DNA of 64,000 nucleotides from Macrobrachium rosenbergii (GCF_040412425.1 NC_089749.1:14582662-14646661); one strand, 5' to 3'; counted from the first letter of the stretch, positions 1 through 15,088 are shown. Notes: generated by a model from the letters alone, not told the origin. Numbers and translations: made by a program.

Positions 1-138
1 AGAGAGAGAGAGAGAGAGAGAGAGAGAGCTGAATTTCGAAAAATGAGAAGAGAGAGAGAGAGAGAGATTTGAAAAGGGAGAGAGAGAGAGAGAGATAGAA
101 TCACTATGAAAAATTGGGAGAAAGTTAATCAACATTAA

Positions 139-199
<61 letters not shown>

Positions 200-247
200 C
201 AGAGAATCAGTTAAGAAAAATTGGAGAAAGATAATAAAATTTTTTAA

Positions 248-297
<50 letters not shown>
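1..297 (+). repeat. (AG)n field
   Basis: Five (AG)n blocks separated by related unique linkers (GAAAAATTGGAGAAAG-like). Confidence 0.9.
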
Positions 298-299
<2 letters not shown>

Positions 300-699
300 C
301 AAGTGTAATTACTTCAACCAGGGTGGTTAATGATCAGGGAAATAGACACTGCAGGGTTCGTAGACCACTTCAATTTTACTGGCGTTGCAGCAGCAACAAA
401 GATCATTGGTACCAATGATGGCACTGCGTGGAAGGCCATTCCTTTTCATTAACCTCTATTAAGCAACGAATGACCCGGGGCATACGGGTAGTAAGGGAGC
501 ATGAAAATAAATAGCCAAGTTTCACCTATTACGTAAGGACAAGGAATTTTTTGCATTTATTTCATGCAGTGTCCTTCATCTATTTCCAAATCAAGGTGTA
601 AAGGGGAAAACCTAAAGAAAAATTGGAAGTCTTCATTTACTCTCTGAAGTTCAAGCAGAGATGCAGTGCATTACCATCTAAAACAATTCTTGTATTTCA

Positions 700-911
700 A
701 TAATTTACTTACATTTTCGCTATTTATCTATTAATTTTTTTTATTTAATAAGTCATCTCTTTTTTCTGTATCTCCCGTTACCTTCTGTTACTTCCTTCTA
801 ATGAGTACAATATTCTTTAGAGGCATGATTTTCAAGTCAATCGCCCCTTTAGTGGGCTTGTTCCATATGAATAGGGTTCATCTTCTGATTAATAATAATA
901 ATAATAATAAC

Positions 912-949
<38 letters not shown>
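700..949 (+). mobile_element. S1-type 3' end with different upstream sequence, (AAT)n tail
   Basis: From 788 the sequence matches the S1 3' end (ATTCTTTAGAGGCATGATTT, GGGTTCATCTTCTG), then an (AAT)n tail to 949. Upstream it lacks the tRNA head and instead shares CATCTCTT, CCTTCTAATGAG with the 61.9-kb copy. It may be the 3' end of the partner LINE. Confidence 0.55.
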
Positions 950-950
<1 letters not shown>

Positions 951-1498
951 CAACTTAGAAAACCATATCTTTTGCGCTCAATACTACTGATGAGTTTTCC
1001 GTAATATATTTGGAATAATATATTAGGAACTGATTGCCATGTAACTTAAGGTACCCTAAACCTGAATCAGATGCTACATTTTAGATCAAAACAACTGCTT
1101 CTTTTTGTATGTTTTAAATAAAAGATCTCTTGTACATTGAAAAACTATTGCTACTATAAATATCGTTAAAATGGTATTCTACATTTTCTGTCCTTTTTGG
1201 CAGCTTCGCCCCTTCCGAAAATCTTAGTATTCTGGTCCCATTTAATCGTGACAAAGAGTGCGCAAATTTAAAAGCCTGACAGGGAAATAAGTTTCCCCTT
1301 TAGAGTTAACCCTACGTTGAAAATAAATACCCTTCAACATTGAAAACAATTACCCTACAATATTCTAGTAAAGACATAAAAAATAAATCCTGTGACTGAA
1401 CTGTTAAGAACACAAATTTAGACATCTTTACGAAATCGTTTCAAGTTCTGTGCAAATTTTATTCCAGGTAGCAGGGCTACAGAACTGCAAATACAATG

Positions 1499-1517
1499 CC
1501 CACGACCATGTCGTGGG
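1499..1517. other. Short perfect inverted repeat
   Basis: CCCACGAC-CAT-GTCGTGGG: 8-bp arms and a 3-base loop in otherwise AT-rich unassigned DNA. Confidence 0.6.
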
Positions 1518-1620
1518 TATACAACCCCTTCCCTAGGTGTTCCTGAGCCTTGAAACAGTATATTTATATCCAAAGACAGTGTCGATGATACTTTTGTATA
1601 GGTGTATGGAAGGGATAATA

Positions 1621-2000
1621 TAGAGCCTCGATGGCCAAGTCGGTTAGAGCAGCAGCCTCGAATTTCATAGAGATGGACACTGCTATCCGTGTAGACACCC
1701 CGGGATTATGTATGTAATCAACGGATAGGTTTGCTTAAAAGCAAATGGGTGTTACATACTAATACACACACAAACAAAGCCACTCCAACATCTCCTAAAA
1801 ACATAACGGACACCTCACAGGTCTCGACTGTCGACCTAACCGTGCAACAACTTCTCGCTGCTGGGAGAAAGGGCGCTGATGACTGGTACAATACATGTAC
1901 ATACATTACTGGGGTCTAAGGATGACAGGCAGGGCAGCCGATCGAGACTACGGTCTCACCCAAAGCCAAATCAAAGTCCTCAAAGAAGGCATCGCTTAAT
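1621..2000 (+). mobile_element. tRNA-like SINE, third type
   Basis: GATGGCCAAGTCGGTTAGAG matches a tRNA box A; no good box B follows. The body (GTCTCGACTGTCGACCTAAC, GCTGCTGGGAGAAAGGGCGC) is GC-richer than the flanks. Extent is estimated; single copy here. Confidence 0.45.
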
Positions 2001-3960
2001 TTACAAATGGGAAAACAAGCACGTTAAAAGAAGATGGAAGGGGTATTGTAGAGGAACTTTGCTGTACAGGGTGTTACTTTCGATTTAACGGTGAAACTAC
2101 GAATGTACAGTGACCATTGTCTTGCGTTTTCTCTTGAGCCACCTCATTAATGTTGGAAATGGTGGCAACGTAAATATAAAGTGGGCGGATGCTTTCACGC
2201 TCTATCACTATATGATGAGATCACATCTACAATGTGAAACTAAAGAAAAAAACTGACAAAATACCATTATTTTAAAAACATAACATTTTTATCATGAAGC
2301 TCTAAATCTGGTTTATGACTACGATAAATAAACGAATGAAAAAGAAAGAGTGATTAACAAATGGAACTAAAAACATATAAAATTGTACAAAAAAATGAAA
2401 TCGTAAAGATAACTAGAAAATCTGCACGGGAAAAAGTGCAACGGAACTGACTAAAAATAGCGAAAGTAAATATTGCCATCAATGAATACAAATCAGTAAA
2501 TTAAGCGAAAAGGGTGTTGGATGAAAAGCACGTGACAAGTCTTTTTAGGGGAACATTAAAGCCATTTCGACATTTCATGGCTTCATTATTGTGGTTATTG
2601 TGAATAAACAAAAGCAATGGGGTATTTTTAATGTCTGCTTATATTTCTGGGGACATTGGCTTTCGTCATAATTATCGTTTTATTCAGATTTATGAAATAC
2701 ATATTTTATGTTGAGGTAATTTTGGATGAATTTGAAGAAATGAATGAAGGAATAATGAAATTTATTCTGTAAGTCAAACACCGCGATACTTTCATCCATT
2801 CGGCGCTTAAGATAAGAACAGAGGAAGTTGCGTTGGTTGAACAACAAAACAGATACATAAAATCAACTGATATGAAGTACAAGGTTCTAATGGTGGAACT
2901 AGGAGAAACCCCCTTAGTTCAGCTAAGAAGCAATTGATAGAGAGGTTAGACAGCATTATGGAAGAATATGAGTCTGAAAAGGGCGCAGAAAAGGTTGAAC
3001 CTTAAAACTAATAAAAAATATCATCATCCCCGCAGAAACAGGAAGCCTTCTCCAGGGAACTATGTTCTGTCAAATATTCCCAATCATTATAAGGAATGTT
3101 ACCAGTGCAAAACAATTCATAAACTGTGACCATCGTACATTAATCGGATAATCAGCAAAATGTTGCTGAAATTCAGCATCATACCAATCAGTCTACACCA
3201 CGAACTGATCCGTTCCAGATCAATAAATTCAGTACGCGCCTGAAATGAGTGAACAGTGGCAACACGTTTTGCAGCTTAAATCACTTTCGTTTACGTCACT
3301 GGTAAGCATTAAAATCAGTAACGGTCACACATCACTACCTTCGTGGAATACCAGATAAAATAGGTCTACACTCATTAAGGAGAGAAACACAATCACTGCT
3401 CCCGGCTGATTGAAAATATATAAAGGAGGTAGGATATGTAGGCCTAACCTCCAGCTCCGAATTCGTTCATTCCATTTAGTTCATTAAAATATATTCGCCA
3501 TTCAATTTCAATTTAGAATACCTCAAGAATCTAACTTAGAAAACCAGGTTTCACATAGCCTTCCCCAAAGAAAGACTATTAGTTACGTTTCCAGTATATA
3601 CTAATATATCGAGACTAAATCAGTGTCACACAGGCATGTTTCTGACATCATTTAGACTCCTGATGTCTAGTATTCAGAACTATTAATAAAACTGAAGTCG
3701 CAATGTCCGTTGCCTTACTACAGAGCGTGAGAGTGTAGGTGACTTTAACCTTCCCCCTTGATTACAAGATAAATAAGCACAAACCAATTGTAACTGGCTT
3801 GTGCTAGTGTAGATACGATGCGTAACATAATCTAGACGGAATTATCTTCAGGAATTATGAAATAGCAAAATTAACAATGTTAGAATTAGACCTGTCTGTG
3901 CGAAAAGCCGGGTGTGAAATAAGAATGAAAAGATTAATTGACTAGTTACGAATGGTAACT
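2001..3960. other. Unassigned AT-rich DNA
   Basis: No frame, splice pair or repeat family I can support. 2800-3020 has a short open stretch rich in Lys/Glu without recognisable motifs. Confidence 0.5.
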
Positions 3961-3968
3961 CACACACA

Positions 3969-4051
<83 letters not shown>
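3961..4051 (+). repeat. (AC)n(AT)n compound microsatellite
   Basis: (CA)n to 4004, then (TA)n to 4050. Confidence 0.95.
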
Positions 4052-6378
<2,327 letters not shown>

Positions 6379-6636
6379 TTGCTGAGAGCACGTGAGAATG
6401 CGGAAGAGTGGTATGTACTTGACGGCAACACCATTCACTGTCATACCCAGCCGAATAAATGAATAATACGTTGATTGGATGACAAATTAAGCCACTAATT
6501 ATATGGTATAAAGGTCTCAGCATAATGAAGCTCTATAATTCAACAGCATGTTAATCACTTCATTAATTAATTTCCAGGGAAGGATCTGAAATCACTATGA
6601 ACCCTAGTTCTGTAGTGTGCTTCGTAACGAATAATA

Positions 6637-6681
<45 letters not shown>

Positions 6682-6966
6682 TAGAATTTTCGGTAGATCT
6701 TAGGAAATGTGATAGTTTGCAGTCTGATGCTTAGACTGTGTCTGGACGGAAAGTATTAATTTTCCAAAAACCTTTTGTTCGTTAATTCCTCTAAAAACCT
6801 ATACAAACTGAACGTCACCTTTATTATCGTTTATTTTTTTTTTGACAAACTCTTTAATAAAATGTAAGACTTCAAAATGTATTAGATACGTCATATGCCA
6901 TACTGATTAAATCTGGATGCATTTCATTGTGCGATTTCAATGCCGAGTGGTAGAATCTGTTCTCCA

Positions 6967-7027
<61 letters not shown>

Positions 7028-7117
7028 GTCACATAAAAAGATCCTGCACTAGATGTGCATTACTTTTATCATCAGTTTTCCATAATGATTTTCCTTCTTT
7101 GGGGTGATTCTTAGAAG

Positions 7118-7368
7118 CCAGGAAAAAAAAGTCAGGAAAAAAAAGTTACATTAATTTTTCTTAGATAGTGACCTCCAATAATTTCAACCCGGTAAGTATC
7201 CACCTTTGCGGCGTGTTTAGTACCAGCCCGTTGGGGATTACCGTAAAAGCATAAACAAAAGACTGTAAATTAATGCGATTTTTTTCATGTGACTTTTTCC
7301 TAGCCAATATTGTTACTTTTTCTGTGATTTTTTTTTTTTTTCGTAGCAAAAGCTGTGACTATTACCGG
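7118..7368 (+). mobile_element. R4 MITE-like element, TIR copy
   Basis: Left end CCAGGAAAAAAAAGTCA, right end GTGACTATTACCGG form a short inverted repeat. The interior shares ATAGTGACC, CCCGTTGGGGATTA and ACAAAAGACTGTAAAT with copies at 13.2 and 15.1 kb. Confidence 0.6.
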
Positions 7369-7837
7369 CCACCGATTCTGACGGACTAATATACCTAAGT
7401 TCATCAGAACGAAAGGATGCGGGGAATAATACCTTCAAGTAATAGTGTTATTACGCACTTGTACAAAGGATATGACACGTTTGTTCTTGGTATTTACAGC
7501 AAAGCCATCTCCAGGGATAAATGAATATTACTGGCCAGTGGCTGGTTGCCTTAGGCTAAACCAGCTGGCTTTTTCCCACCTCGGCATAACGCAGCCTGCT
7601 CTATCGCCTCTGGAGGAGCAGCCCGTTATGACTGAGTCTAGGAAATTGTGCATTATGTAGATTACAAAATCTGGGAATTTGTAAGAAATATTCCGATAGC
7701 AAGATGGATTGTTGGAAAAATTAAAAGTTAATACCAGTGTGAATGTCGTATTTACTGCAGTTACTTTTTTTAAATATTTGCTTAAAAGGAGTAGTAGTTG
7801 GTATTGCTATTGATGTCGATAATATATTACTGTATAT

Positions 7838-7838
7838 A

Positions 7839-7900
<62 letters not shown>

Positions 7901-7918
7901 ATGTACGTGTGTGTGTGT
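7838..7918 (+). repeat. (TA)n(TG)n compound microsatellite
   Basis: (TA)n to 7880, then (TG)n to 7918. Confidence 0.95.
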
Positions 7919-8589
7919 AAAGTAGGTGCTAAAAATTAGCAGCCAAATGGTCCTCTAGAACTGGATCCAATAGGAAAAATAGGGAACCTTTCAGCCTGAA
8001 TAGAATAACCTTCCCTGAATATTGTAAAAATGTGGAAAGATTCACTTTTCTGTTAATTTCAAAAAAAAAATTATTCAGGTCACAGGAACCACGTCACAGA
8101 GAAGACTGAAATACCTAGACCCAACTGAGTAGGTGTTACAGATTTGATGATCTACCAACACGACCTCATGTCATACAAGGGACATAATATCGAGAGAGCA
8201 ACTCCATGCTTCTCTTAGTGTCAGAGATATAACAGTAACTACAAGGTGACCTCCAGGATAGGGAAGCAATCACTCTCTCTAAAAACTTCTGTATATTTAT
8301 AGAGGAGCGACGTTAATATATGGCTTATGAGAGCATTATTCGCCCTAGACTCATTACTCCCAGCGGTGATGAAAAGCAAGGTATGATATTCGATGCGCTG
8401 ACAGCAAGGTTATATTAGCTATTAGCGACTCGTTCTTCCATTTTTTTTCTTATCTCCTCTCCTTTTCTCCTTAATAGTACAAGAAAAGAAAGATATATGA
8501 GAAGTTTTAGACAAGTGTTAATGACTGTCCCTTCTTGACTAAAGACGCAGTACATTGCTACCATACAAAGTCCTTATATAACTTCTTGT

Positions 8590-8757
8590 GTCAACCTTGC
8601 TACCATAAAACAGTTCACCTTCTATTTGTTTATTTCTATTTTTTCTATATTTCTATATGTTCCTAAATTGTTTCAAACGAACGCCATACTCTTTGGAAGG
8701 TTGAATTTCAAGTCAATGGCATCTGTAGGCTTGTACCATATGAATAAGGTTCATCTT

Positions 8758-8798
<41 letters not shown>

Positions 8799-8823
8799 AA
8801 TAATAATAATAATAATAATAATT
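8590..8823 (+). mobile_element. S1-type 3' end with (AAT)n tail
   Basis: CATACTCTTTGGAAGGTTGA through GGTTCATCTTCTGAATAAT matches the S1 3' end; the (AAT)n tail runs to 8823 with one interruption. There is no tRNA head; the upstream part is T-rich. Confidence 0.6.
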
Positions 8824-9352
8824 TCAATCATCCTATGGTAAACCCCATCTGTGCTAGTGGCATGCCAGCATCGGAGACAGAAGTGGACTACAGGGTTCAA
8901 GAAACTGAACTACAGGGTTCAGGAAACACAAAGGACTTCTAGGAGTTCAGGGTCTGTGATACCTAGCTGATGTTATAAAGTCCTTTTTTTTCCTTACTCT
9001 GTTGCTCTCTTACTGACACGAATTCCGAGTCACATTTTTCAAGGAATTATAGATTTAAACAGTACTGATACTTCACCATCCCAATAAAGAACCTCTCTTT
9101 TCTTTTATCCATTGGACCAAGTGACTAATTTAATATTGTAGGCTGGTGTCACCATTAGTTTTGCCATGCGTTGCAAAGTCTTTGCAAAGCTGTATAGCCT
9201 AAACGGCGCTTTTCAATGTATGTCTGAAAAGTTGGGATATAAAAAATGTTTAAAGTAAAACACGTCGATATCACGATATTGTTTGTGCATTTATGACGCT
9301 CATTCGAAAACAAGCATTTGAGTAAATACTCTGAAACCTAGCATCTCGTTAT

Positions 9353-9355
<3 letters not shown>

Positions 9356-9410
<55 letters not shown>
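9356..9410 (+). repeat. (GA)n microsatellite
   Basis: Uninterrupted (GA)n, about 27 units. Confidence 0.95.
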
Positions 9411-9413
<3 letters not shown>

Positions 9414-9965
9414 TGTATTTGCTGATGACAGCTGCTGCTATTATAACTCAGTTTTTTCGATTATTGAAAATCCCTTTACTCTAAAATCACAAATCGTCTC
9501 TTATTCTGAAGCCATTCCTTTGAATTTGAAAATGTCACATTAACTGCTCGTGTTGTACTTTTACTACTATAATTATAGTTGTTATTTTTTGTTGTTAACC
9601 AGCGCAAATGCGGACAGCGCAGTTACATACAAACTACTAGCTAGATGGTCATCTTCCCCACTTCTCTATTGACTAAGCTGTTTGGTGTCAGAAACAGATG
9701 AGTAACCAGCTTCGTCTCTGAGGTCTCTAGACTTTCCCCCAAAACAAGTCACATAACGAAGCCAACAACGAGCTGAGGATATACTGGAGCTAGAAGCTAA
9801 GAGCTTAGATAAGGCAGGACAAGGTCGAAGCTTAGACTAATTAAAACTCCTGATATTAGGCTGATACAACATAGGAAAGTTGGGCATTCGCCCCTTGACC
9901 TGATTTAAGTCACAGACAAAGAATACATTGTAATAAATAGAAAGTGTAAGAATATTCTTTAAAAA

Positions 9966-11467
9966 ATGTTTGAGCTAAACAGCACACAAAAGCATCCAGA
10001 AACGGTTTCTAGTAGTGAAATTTCTAGTACTATTTGTTTCCCGTCTTCTGGTTGCCTGGATATGGGCCTAGAAACAGTTGGGTCCACGGCCACCTTCCCC
10101 GTCCCGTTTTATCCACCCGCTGGAATGCCATATATCCCCAGCTTACCAGTGCAATTACACAAAACTCGTATCGGACTACAAGAGACTGGATCACCACAGT
10201 CTTCTGAAGGGATTTCACCCCAGTACCCCGGTTTTCCTGCTCGTTACGGTCCTGTACCATTTGCATCTTCGCCGTGGGATGGAAGAACAGAATCGCAGTC
10301 CTCTGAGGGGAATGCTCCACACACATGGCGTGATGTATCAAAGATGCAATTTCCAGGTTCTGCAAAAGCAGCCAACTCTTCAGACACGAGGAAGTTACCT
10401 GGTAAGAATGTGAGACAAAAGGTTAACAACTTTTATAGAAACCTTATAAAAGGCGGATTGGGAATGCCCTCGACATCGGGGGGTGGATTAGACGTGACCA
10501 GAGATAAAATTCATGAAAATATTGACGGAAACCCCCTAGTAACAACAGCCTGTAATCGCCCAGACACTATCGACAAGCCATTCATCATTTCTGCTGAATT
10601 TAAACAGTCTCTTCATTCCTCCATTTTTAGTCCTAATTTTGGGAATGGTCCCTTTGCTGTGCAGGACAACCGACCTCCAAGTGAATCTTGGGATAGACAC
10701 AATAATCGCAAGAATCAGGACGAGAGAGTTGGCGCCAATGGAAATTACCTTTCAGACAACTCACAAGCAAGTCATTTCCCATCGTTTGGCCCATGGCATG
10801 ACGGACGCCCTTCTACCAGCAACGCCCTTGGCCCTCTTCAGTTGAATGAAGCATCTCATCTTGCTCCTCGAGGGTATCCTAATATTATGACCTGAAGGGC
10901 GTTAGTTCTCCTACGGGCAAGGGCGGTAAACGTTTTCCCCACAGAAACCAGGACACGCTTGGCAGCAGAGACCAGGTACGATCACAAAACTGCCACCGTG
11001 GTCCCTCCGCGGCAGACCTAAGCCGAATGAGTCCAGGGGGCGTGTTGAGAGAATTCCCTCCAAACCAATGGATCAATTCCTTTTCAGGAATGCCAAAACA
11101 TACCTCTCCAGCTTTCGGCGGATTGAGTTCTGGGGCATTCCAGCCACGAATTGTCTGTAATCTATGCCTGGCAACGTTCCAGACTCTCGACGAGCGTTTT
11201 TTCCACTACAGATTAATCCACCGACTACCGTTGTCAGATCGTGAGACCTGCGTCCCCTTGATCAACCTCCGTAATCCTGCCGACATTAGTCGCGTGCAAG
11301 AACTTGGAGCAACAGTCTGCATCCCCTTAAACAACGGCTTGATGAGAGACCTTGCTATTCCAAATATCTCTGTAGACAATGAAGGCCACTATCCGAATTC
11401 CTTGGCACCTTGGAGTGCAGTAAGTGCTCTCGACTTCGGTACTGTAAAGTGTCGAGCATTTGAGTGA
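9966..11467 (+). CDS. Low-complexity protein with one C-terminal C2H2 zinc finger; proposed two-exon gene (9966..10873, 10945..11467)
   Basis: Two long plus-strand frames lie end to end in different phases. The first runs from the ATG at 9966 to a stop at 10893. The second is open from 10883 to the stop at 11465-11467. A GT-AG intron 10874-10944 (71 nt; donor GAGG/GTATCC, acceptor TTTTCCCCACAG/A) joins them in frame and gives a protein of about 476 aa. Residues 1-300 are rich in Ser, Pro, Gly and Asn with repeated SSEG motifs and look disordered. The second exon carries CNLC, a 12-residue spacer, then H-x4-H near 11156-11220, a C2H2 finger pattern. A single finger with a disordered N-terminus would fit a nucleic-acid-binding or adaptor protein, but I recognise no family. 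The alternative to an intron is a one-base indel (assembly error or decayed gene). The start is the first ATG of the frame. Confidence 0.6.
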
Positions 11468-11504
11468 ATTTAAGTGACCATTTATAGATGGCGCAAGTCT
11501 CTTG

Positions 11505-11645
11505 AGTTAATGTAATGATTTTTCATTGGATGATGACTTAATTACCGATTTTTCATTGGATAGTGACTTAATTACCGATTTTTCATTGGATAGTGACTTA
11601 ATTACCAAGTGTAATGATTTTTCATTGGAAAATTACTTGGTAATT
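11505..11645 (+). repeat. Tandem repeat in the probable 3'UTR of the zinc-finger gene
   Basis: The motif TTTTTCATTGGATAGTGACT followed by TAATTACC recurs at roughly 40-base spacing, about four degenerate units. The repeat starts some 40 bases after the stop codon, so it would be transcribed. Confidence 0.7.
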
Positions 11646-11992
11646 ATAAATGATTTACTTGAATGATTCGAAAGCAATGATCTTTCTTTTTTCTTTAAGA
11701 ATGAACAAGAGAGAACATTTTCCTGAAATTATTTCACAATACGAGAATCTATTTTGTTTTTAGTATAATTAAAATCCAGAAACAAAATTAATCTTTCTGT
11801 GAGGTTAAGAAACTTTTGTGAGTTTTAATGAACCGTTGGCTGTAATTTACAAACTCGTGTAAAACCAAATTGTCAAACATTGTGAAAAAAAACTTTCACA
11901 AAATGATTCTTTCTAGAAAAATAGTTATGTATTTCTTCATTTATACGAAATATTGTATGAAATTACCCATGTGATAACAAAAATCATTAAAG

Positions 11993-11998
11993 AATAAA
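11993..11998 (+). terminator. Poly(A) signal AATAAA for the zinc-finger gene
   Basis: AATAAA occurs about 525 bases after the stop codon of the 9966-11467 gene and before the next (ATT)n tract. Position and sequence fit a 3' end signal. Assignment is by proximity. Confidence 0.4.
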
Positions 11999-12089
11999 TA
12001 GTTTAACCAAACGACCAGTTTTATTTTGACTACTTTGGAAGTAATTGTTTACAACTATAGAGACAATTTTTGTTCTGAGTAAAAGGCTG

Positions 12090-12170
<81 letters not shown>

Positions 12171-12297
12171 GTGAAATAAAATACACAATTATATAGTAAA
12201 CTATATTGCTATGTCTATTTTAGACAGTAATATGGTTTACTATATAATTGTGGATTTTTATTACACATTGTTTTTCACTAGATTGTGAATTTCTTAG

Positions 12298-12361
<64 letters not shown>
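12090..12361 (+). repeat. Two (ATT)n tracts around a hairpin
   Basis: (ATT)n at 12090-12170 and 12299-12361. Confidence 0.9.
12182..12251. other. Imperfect hairpin between two (ATT)n tracts
   Basis: CACAATTATATAGTAAACTA near 12184 is mirrored by GTTTACTATATAATTGTG near 12251, with two or three mismatches and a ~16-base loop. (ATT)n tracts flank it on both sides. Confidence 0.65.
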
Positions 12362-12363
<2 letters not shown>

Positions 12364-12699
12364 AGACGTGCACACATATGGAATAAGTCAAACTGGCCAT
12401 TATCTTTCTCAGTATGTTTTCACAAAACAGAATGTCCTCATATAGAACAGACAATATAAATGAAGAGAATACGCGACGAGATGAAATCCAATAAAAACAA
12501 AAAAAAAATCACGCGCATAATAAGTACGCTGTTTAAAACGATAGCCGCTGAGTGAGCTCTCCAAAATCGAGACGAGAACAACAAGTAATGCGCTTATTCA
12601 TGATGTCGTTTCTTCTCAAAACCTTGATTGAAATCTTGCTAAATATAAATACCACAATGGCATTCTGTTCAGCTTATTTAAAAAACAAGTAAAAAATGT

Positions 12700-13076
12700 G
12701 CCGAAGTTTTTCGGGGCATTCGAGTTTTCTGCACAGCCGCTACAGCGTATAATCAAGGCCAACGAAAATAGATCTATCTTTCGGTGGTCTTGTAAATGCG
12801 GTATGAACCGCGGCCCGGAGGTGGCCTACCCCATATTGTTGCCAGAAGCACGATTATGACTTAACTTTAACCTAAAATAAAATAAAAACTACTGAGGCTA
12901 GAGGGCTGCAATTTGGTATGGTTGATGATTAGATGGTGGATGATCAACATACCAATTTACAGCCCTCTAGCCTCAGTTTTCAGATCTGAGGGCGGACAGG
13001 AAAAAGTGCGGACAGAAAAAGTGCCGACGGACAGACAAAGCAGGCACAATAGTTTTCTTTTACAGAAAACTAAAAA
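12700..13076 (+). mobile_element. R2 foldback/MITE-like element
   Basis: It starts CCGAAG...TTCGGGGCA and ends AATAGTTTTCTTTTACAGAA AACT. The centre is an inverted repeat: GAGGCTAGAGGGCTGCAATT against its complement ending CCCTCTAGCCTCAG. Four copies lie in the window. Confidence 0.7.
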
Positions 13077-13204
13077 ACGGTAAACGCTGGCGCAATCTGC
13101 GCAGGTTGTTAGGGCTTTCGATAATACAAAGGCCTAAACTCTATGGTAGGTTAGGTTACACAGACTCCAACTGGTTAATTTCCATTCAGGAATAAATATA
13201 GTGA

Positions 13205-13422
13205 CCGGTAATAAAGTCACATGAGGGAAAATTCACAGTATTTCTTGGGGGTCATTATCTTTTTGAAATTTACAGTCTTTTGTTTATGTTTATATGGAAA
13301 TCCCCAACGGGGGTTTAAAACGCTTGGGAGTCACTATCAAGGCAAGATTATTGTGATTTTATTCTGTGACTTTTTTCTGACTTTTTTCTGTGACTTTTTT
13401 CCCCGTGACTTTTTTTACCTGG
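13205..13422 (-). mobile_element. R4 MITE-like element, best TIRs
   Basis: CCGGTAATAAAGTCAC at 13205-13220 against GTGACTTTTTTTACCTGG at 13405-13422. The interior is the reverse complement of the 15.1-kb copy (CCCCAACGGGGG, CAGTCTTTTGTTTATG). About 218 bp; no coding capacity. Confidence 0.62.
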
Positions 13423-13587
13423 ATTCGACTAGTCATCCGGTACCACTGAGCGTATTACCTGAAAATGTCTCACCGAAGACCAAATATTTTTTACTATAAC
13501 GAGTTTTTGTTAATAAAAGTACTGCTACTAAACTATGCTCCTAATACAGTACCAATAATCCATTTTATGGAACACTGAGAATTAAAA

Positions 13588-13831
13588 TTATTTATTATTA
13601 TTTCAGTAGATGAAACTTATCCACATGGAACAAGCACATAGGAGCCATTTAGACTTGAAATTCAAGCTTCCAAAGAAAGTTGGTTTCCACCTCCCACCGC
13701 AGCAGGCCCCACACTGCAGCTGTAACTGACCATGATACAGAGCCAGTGATTTTTCATCGCCTCTGGAGGAGACGCGAACCCGCGACGTCTGAGTGGCATC
13801 CACGACGCTAACCACTATACCAGCGGACCAG
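13588..13831 (-). mobile_element. tRNA-derived SINE, family S1, near full length
   Basis: The minus strand starts with a tRNA-like head (TGGTATAGTGGTTAGCG as box A, GCGGGTTCGCGTCTCC as box B). The shared body follows (CTCTGTATCATGGTCAGTTA, then TTTGGAAGCTTGAATTTCAA), and the end is an (AAT)n tail. Confidence 0.75.
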
Positions 13832-14100
13832 TTAATAAGAAACTGAATAACGTTCTTAGAAGTGTCAAAGGATGGATGGAATTTAAGCAACGAAATGTGA
13901 ATGGAAGTAAAATTGAATTTATCTGGAGTGCAAGTAACCAGGTGATACTCAGGTAAATAAATTAACAGTAATCTTTGTCGAGGAGATTAAATCTAAGAAC
14001 CTCCTTGACCTCAGTCCAGATTACTCGTGAAGTCCGTGACCTGGGTATGCTACAGGACGGTAATCTGTCTCCCAGTGCTCAAACCAGGGTTACTGGTCAG

Positions 14101-14337
14101 TTGGTCTAGTGGTTAGTGCCGTGGTATGCCACTCAGATGTCGCGGGTTCGGGTCTCCCCCAGGAAGATGAATAATCACTAGCTCTGTATCATGATCAGTT
14201 ACTGCTGCAGTGTGGGGTATGCGGTGGGAGGTTGAAACCAACACTCTTTGGAAGCTTGAATTTAAAGTCAGTGGACCCTTTGGTGTACTTGTTCCATGTG
14301 AATAGGTTTCATCTACTGTAATAATAATAATAATAAT
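14101..14337 (+). mobile_element. tRNA-derived SINE, family S1, near full length
   Basis: Head GGTCTAGTGGTTAGTGCC with box B CGGGTTCGGGTCTCC, body as in the 13.6-kb copy, tail (TAA)n at 14318-14337. It lies in opposite orientation to, and 270 bp from, the other copy. Confidence 0.75.
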
Positions 14338-14378
14338 GAAACTAAATATCGTCTATGAAATACTTTCTATACTGACTG

Positions 14379-14423
14379 TTTAAAAGTTCTTCAAAAAGGC
14401 TTCACACTTGAAGAACTTTTAAA
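14379..14423. other. Perfect 16-bp hairpin
   Basis: TTTAAAAGTTCTTCAA (14379-14394) and TTGAAGAACTTTTAAA (14408-14423) are exact reverse complements, with a 13-base loop. It lies 40 bp after an S1 SINE tail. Function unknown. Confidence 0.75.
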
Positions 14424-15088
14424 ATTTTAAGAGACTATGCCCTAGCTCGGTTTTGAAATAGCTGTAACGCCAGATAACCTAGTGCGGTTGTGGAATCTCC
14501 CGATCTCCAGATATTTAAGCGAGGACCACTTCATTTCTGCTCTCTCCTGACATCTCCGAAATTCCACGTTCATCGGTTTTATTTCCCACTCCCTCTTATT
14601 TACTTATCACCTTCTCCTACAACTTGTCTCTCTGTGCAGGTTGATTTCTCTTCGCAGTAAGGGTATTTGTGCATGTTTTGGCTCTCAAAACTGATAGAAT
14701 GCCAGGTAGAGTTCATCAGTTGCCAACTTAGATTATATTAAATACTGACAACAAATATCAGTCCTGGAGGGTCTGAATACGTACAAATTTTGCAACTTCC
14801 TGCTGACAGAAGTTCAGTGTGAGTGTCCACAAGGGTTTTCGGCTGAAGACCTAAAGAATGAATAAATCTGTTTTGAAACAACGGCAGGATACGTGTTTGT
14901 AAGACACTACACTCTCATTTAAGGATTTCCAGAATGTTTCCAATATCAAAAACTGGAAAAGTTCAGTTCCAGTTTCAGTGACTGCCGTGGCAAAATATGC
15001 ATTTTCACGGAAACAACAAAGTATCAGTCGACCTGTATTCTAGACTGATCTGTGCATTACTGTTAGACATTGCTTTGGAAATAACGAA

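Larger units (their letters stand above)
7369..9965. other. Upstream region of the zinc-finger gene: no other gene seen
   Basis: Apart from the microsatellites and S1 tail listed, this is AT-rich single-copy sequence. No clear TATA box with initiator was found in front of 9966. Confidence 0.4.
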
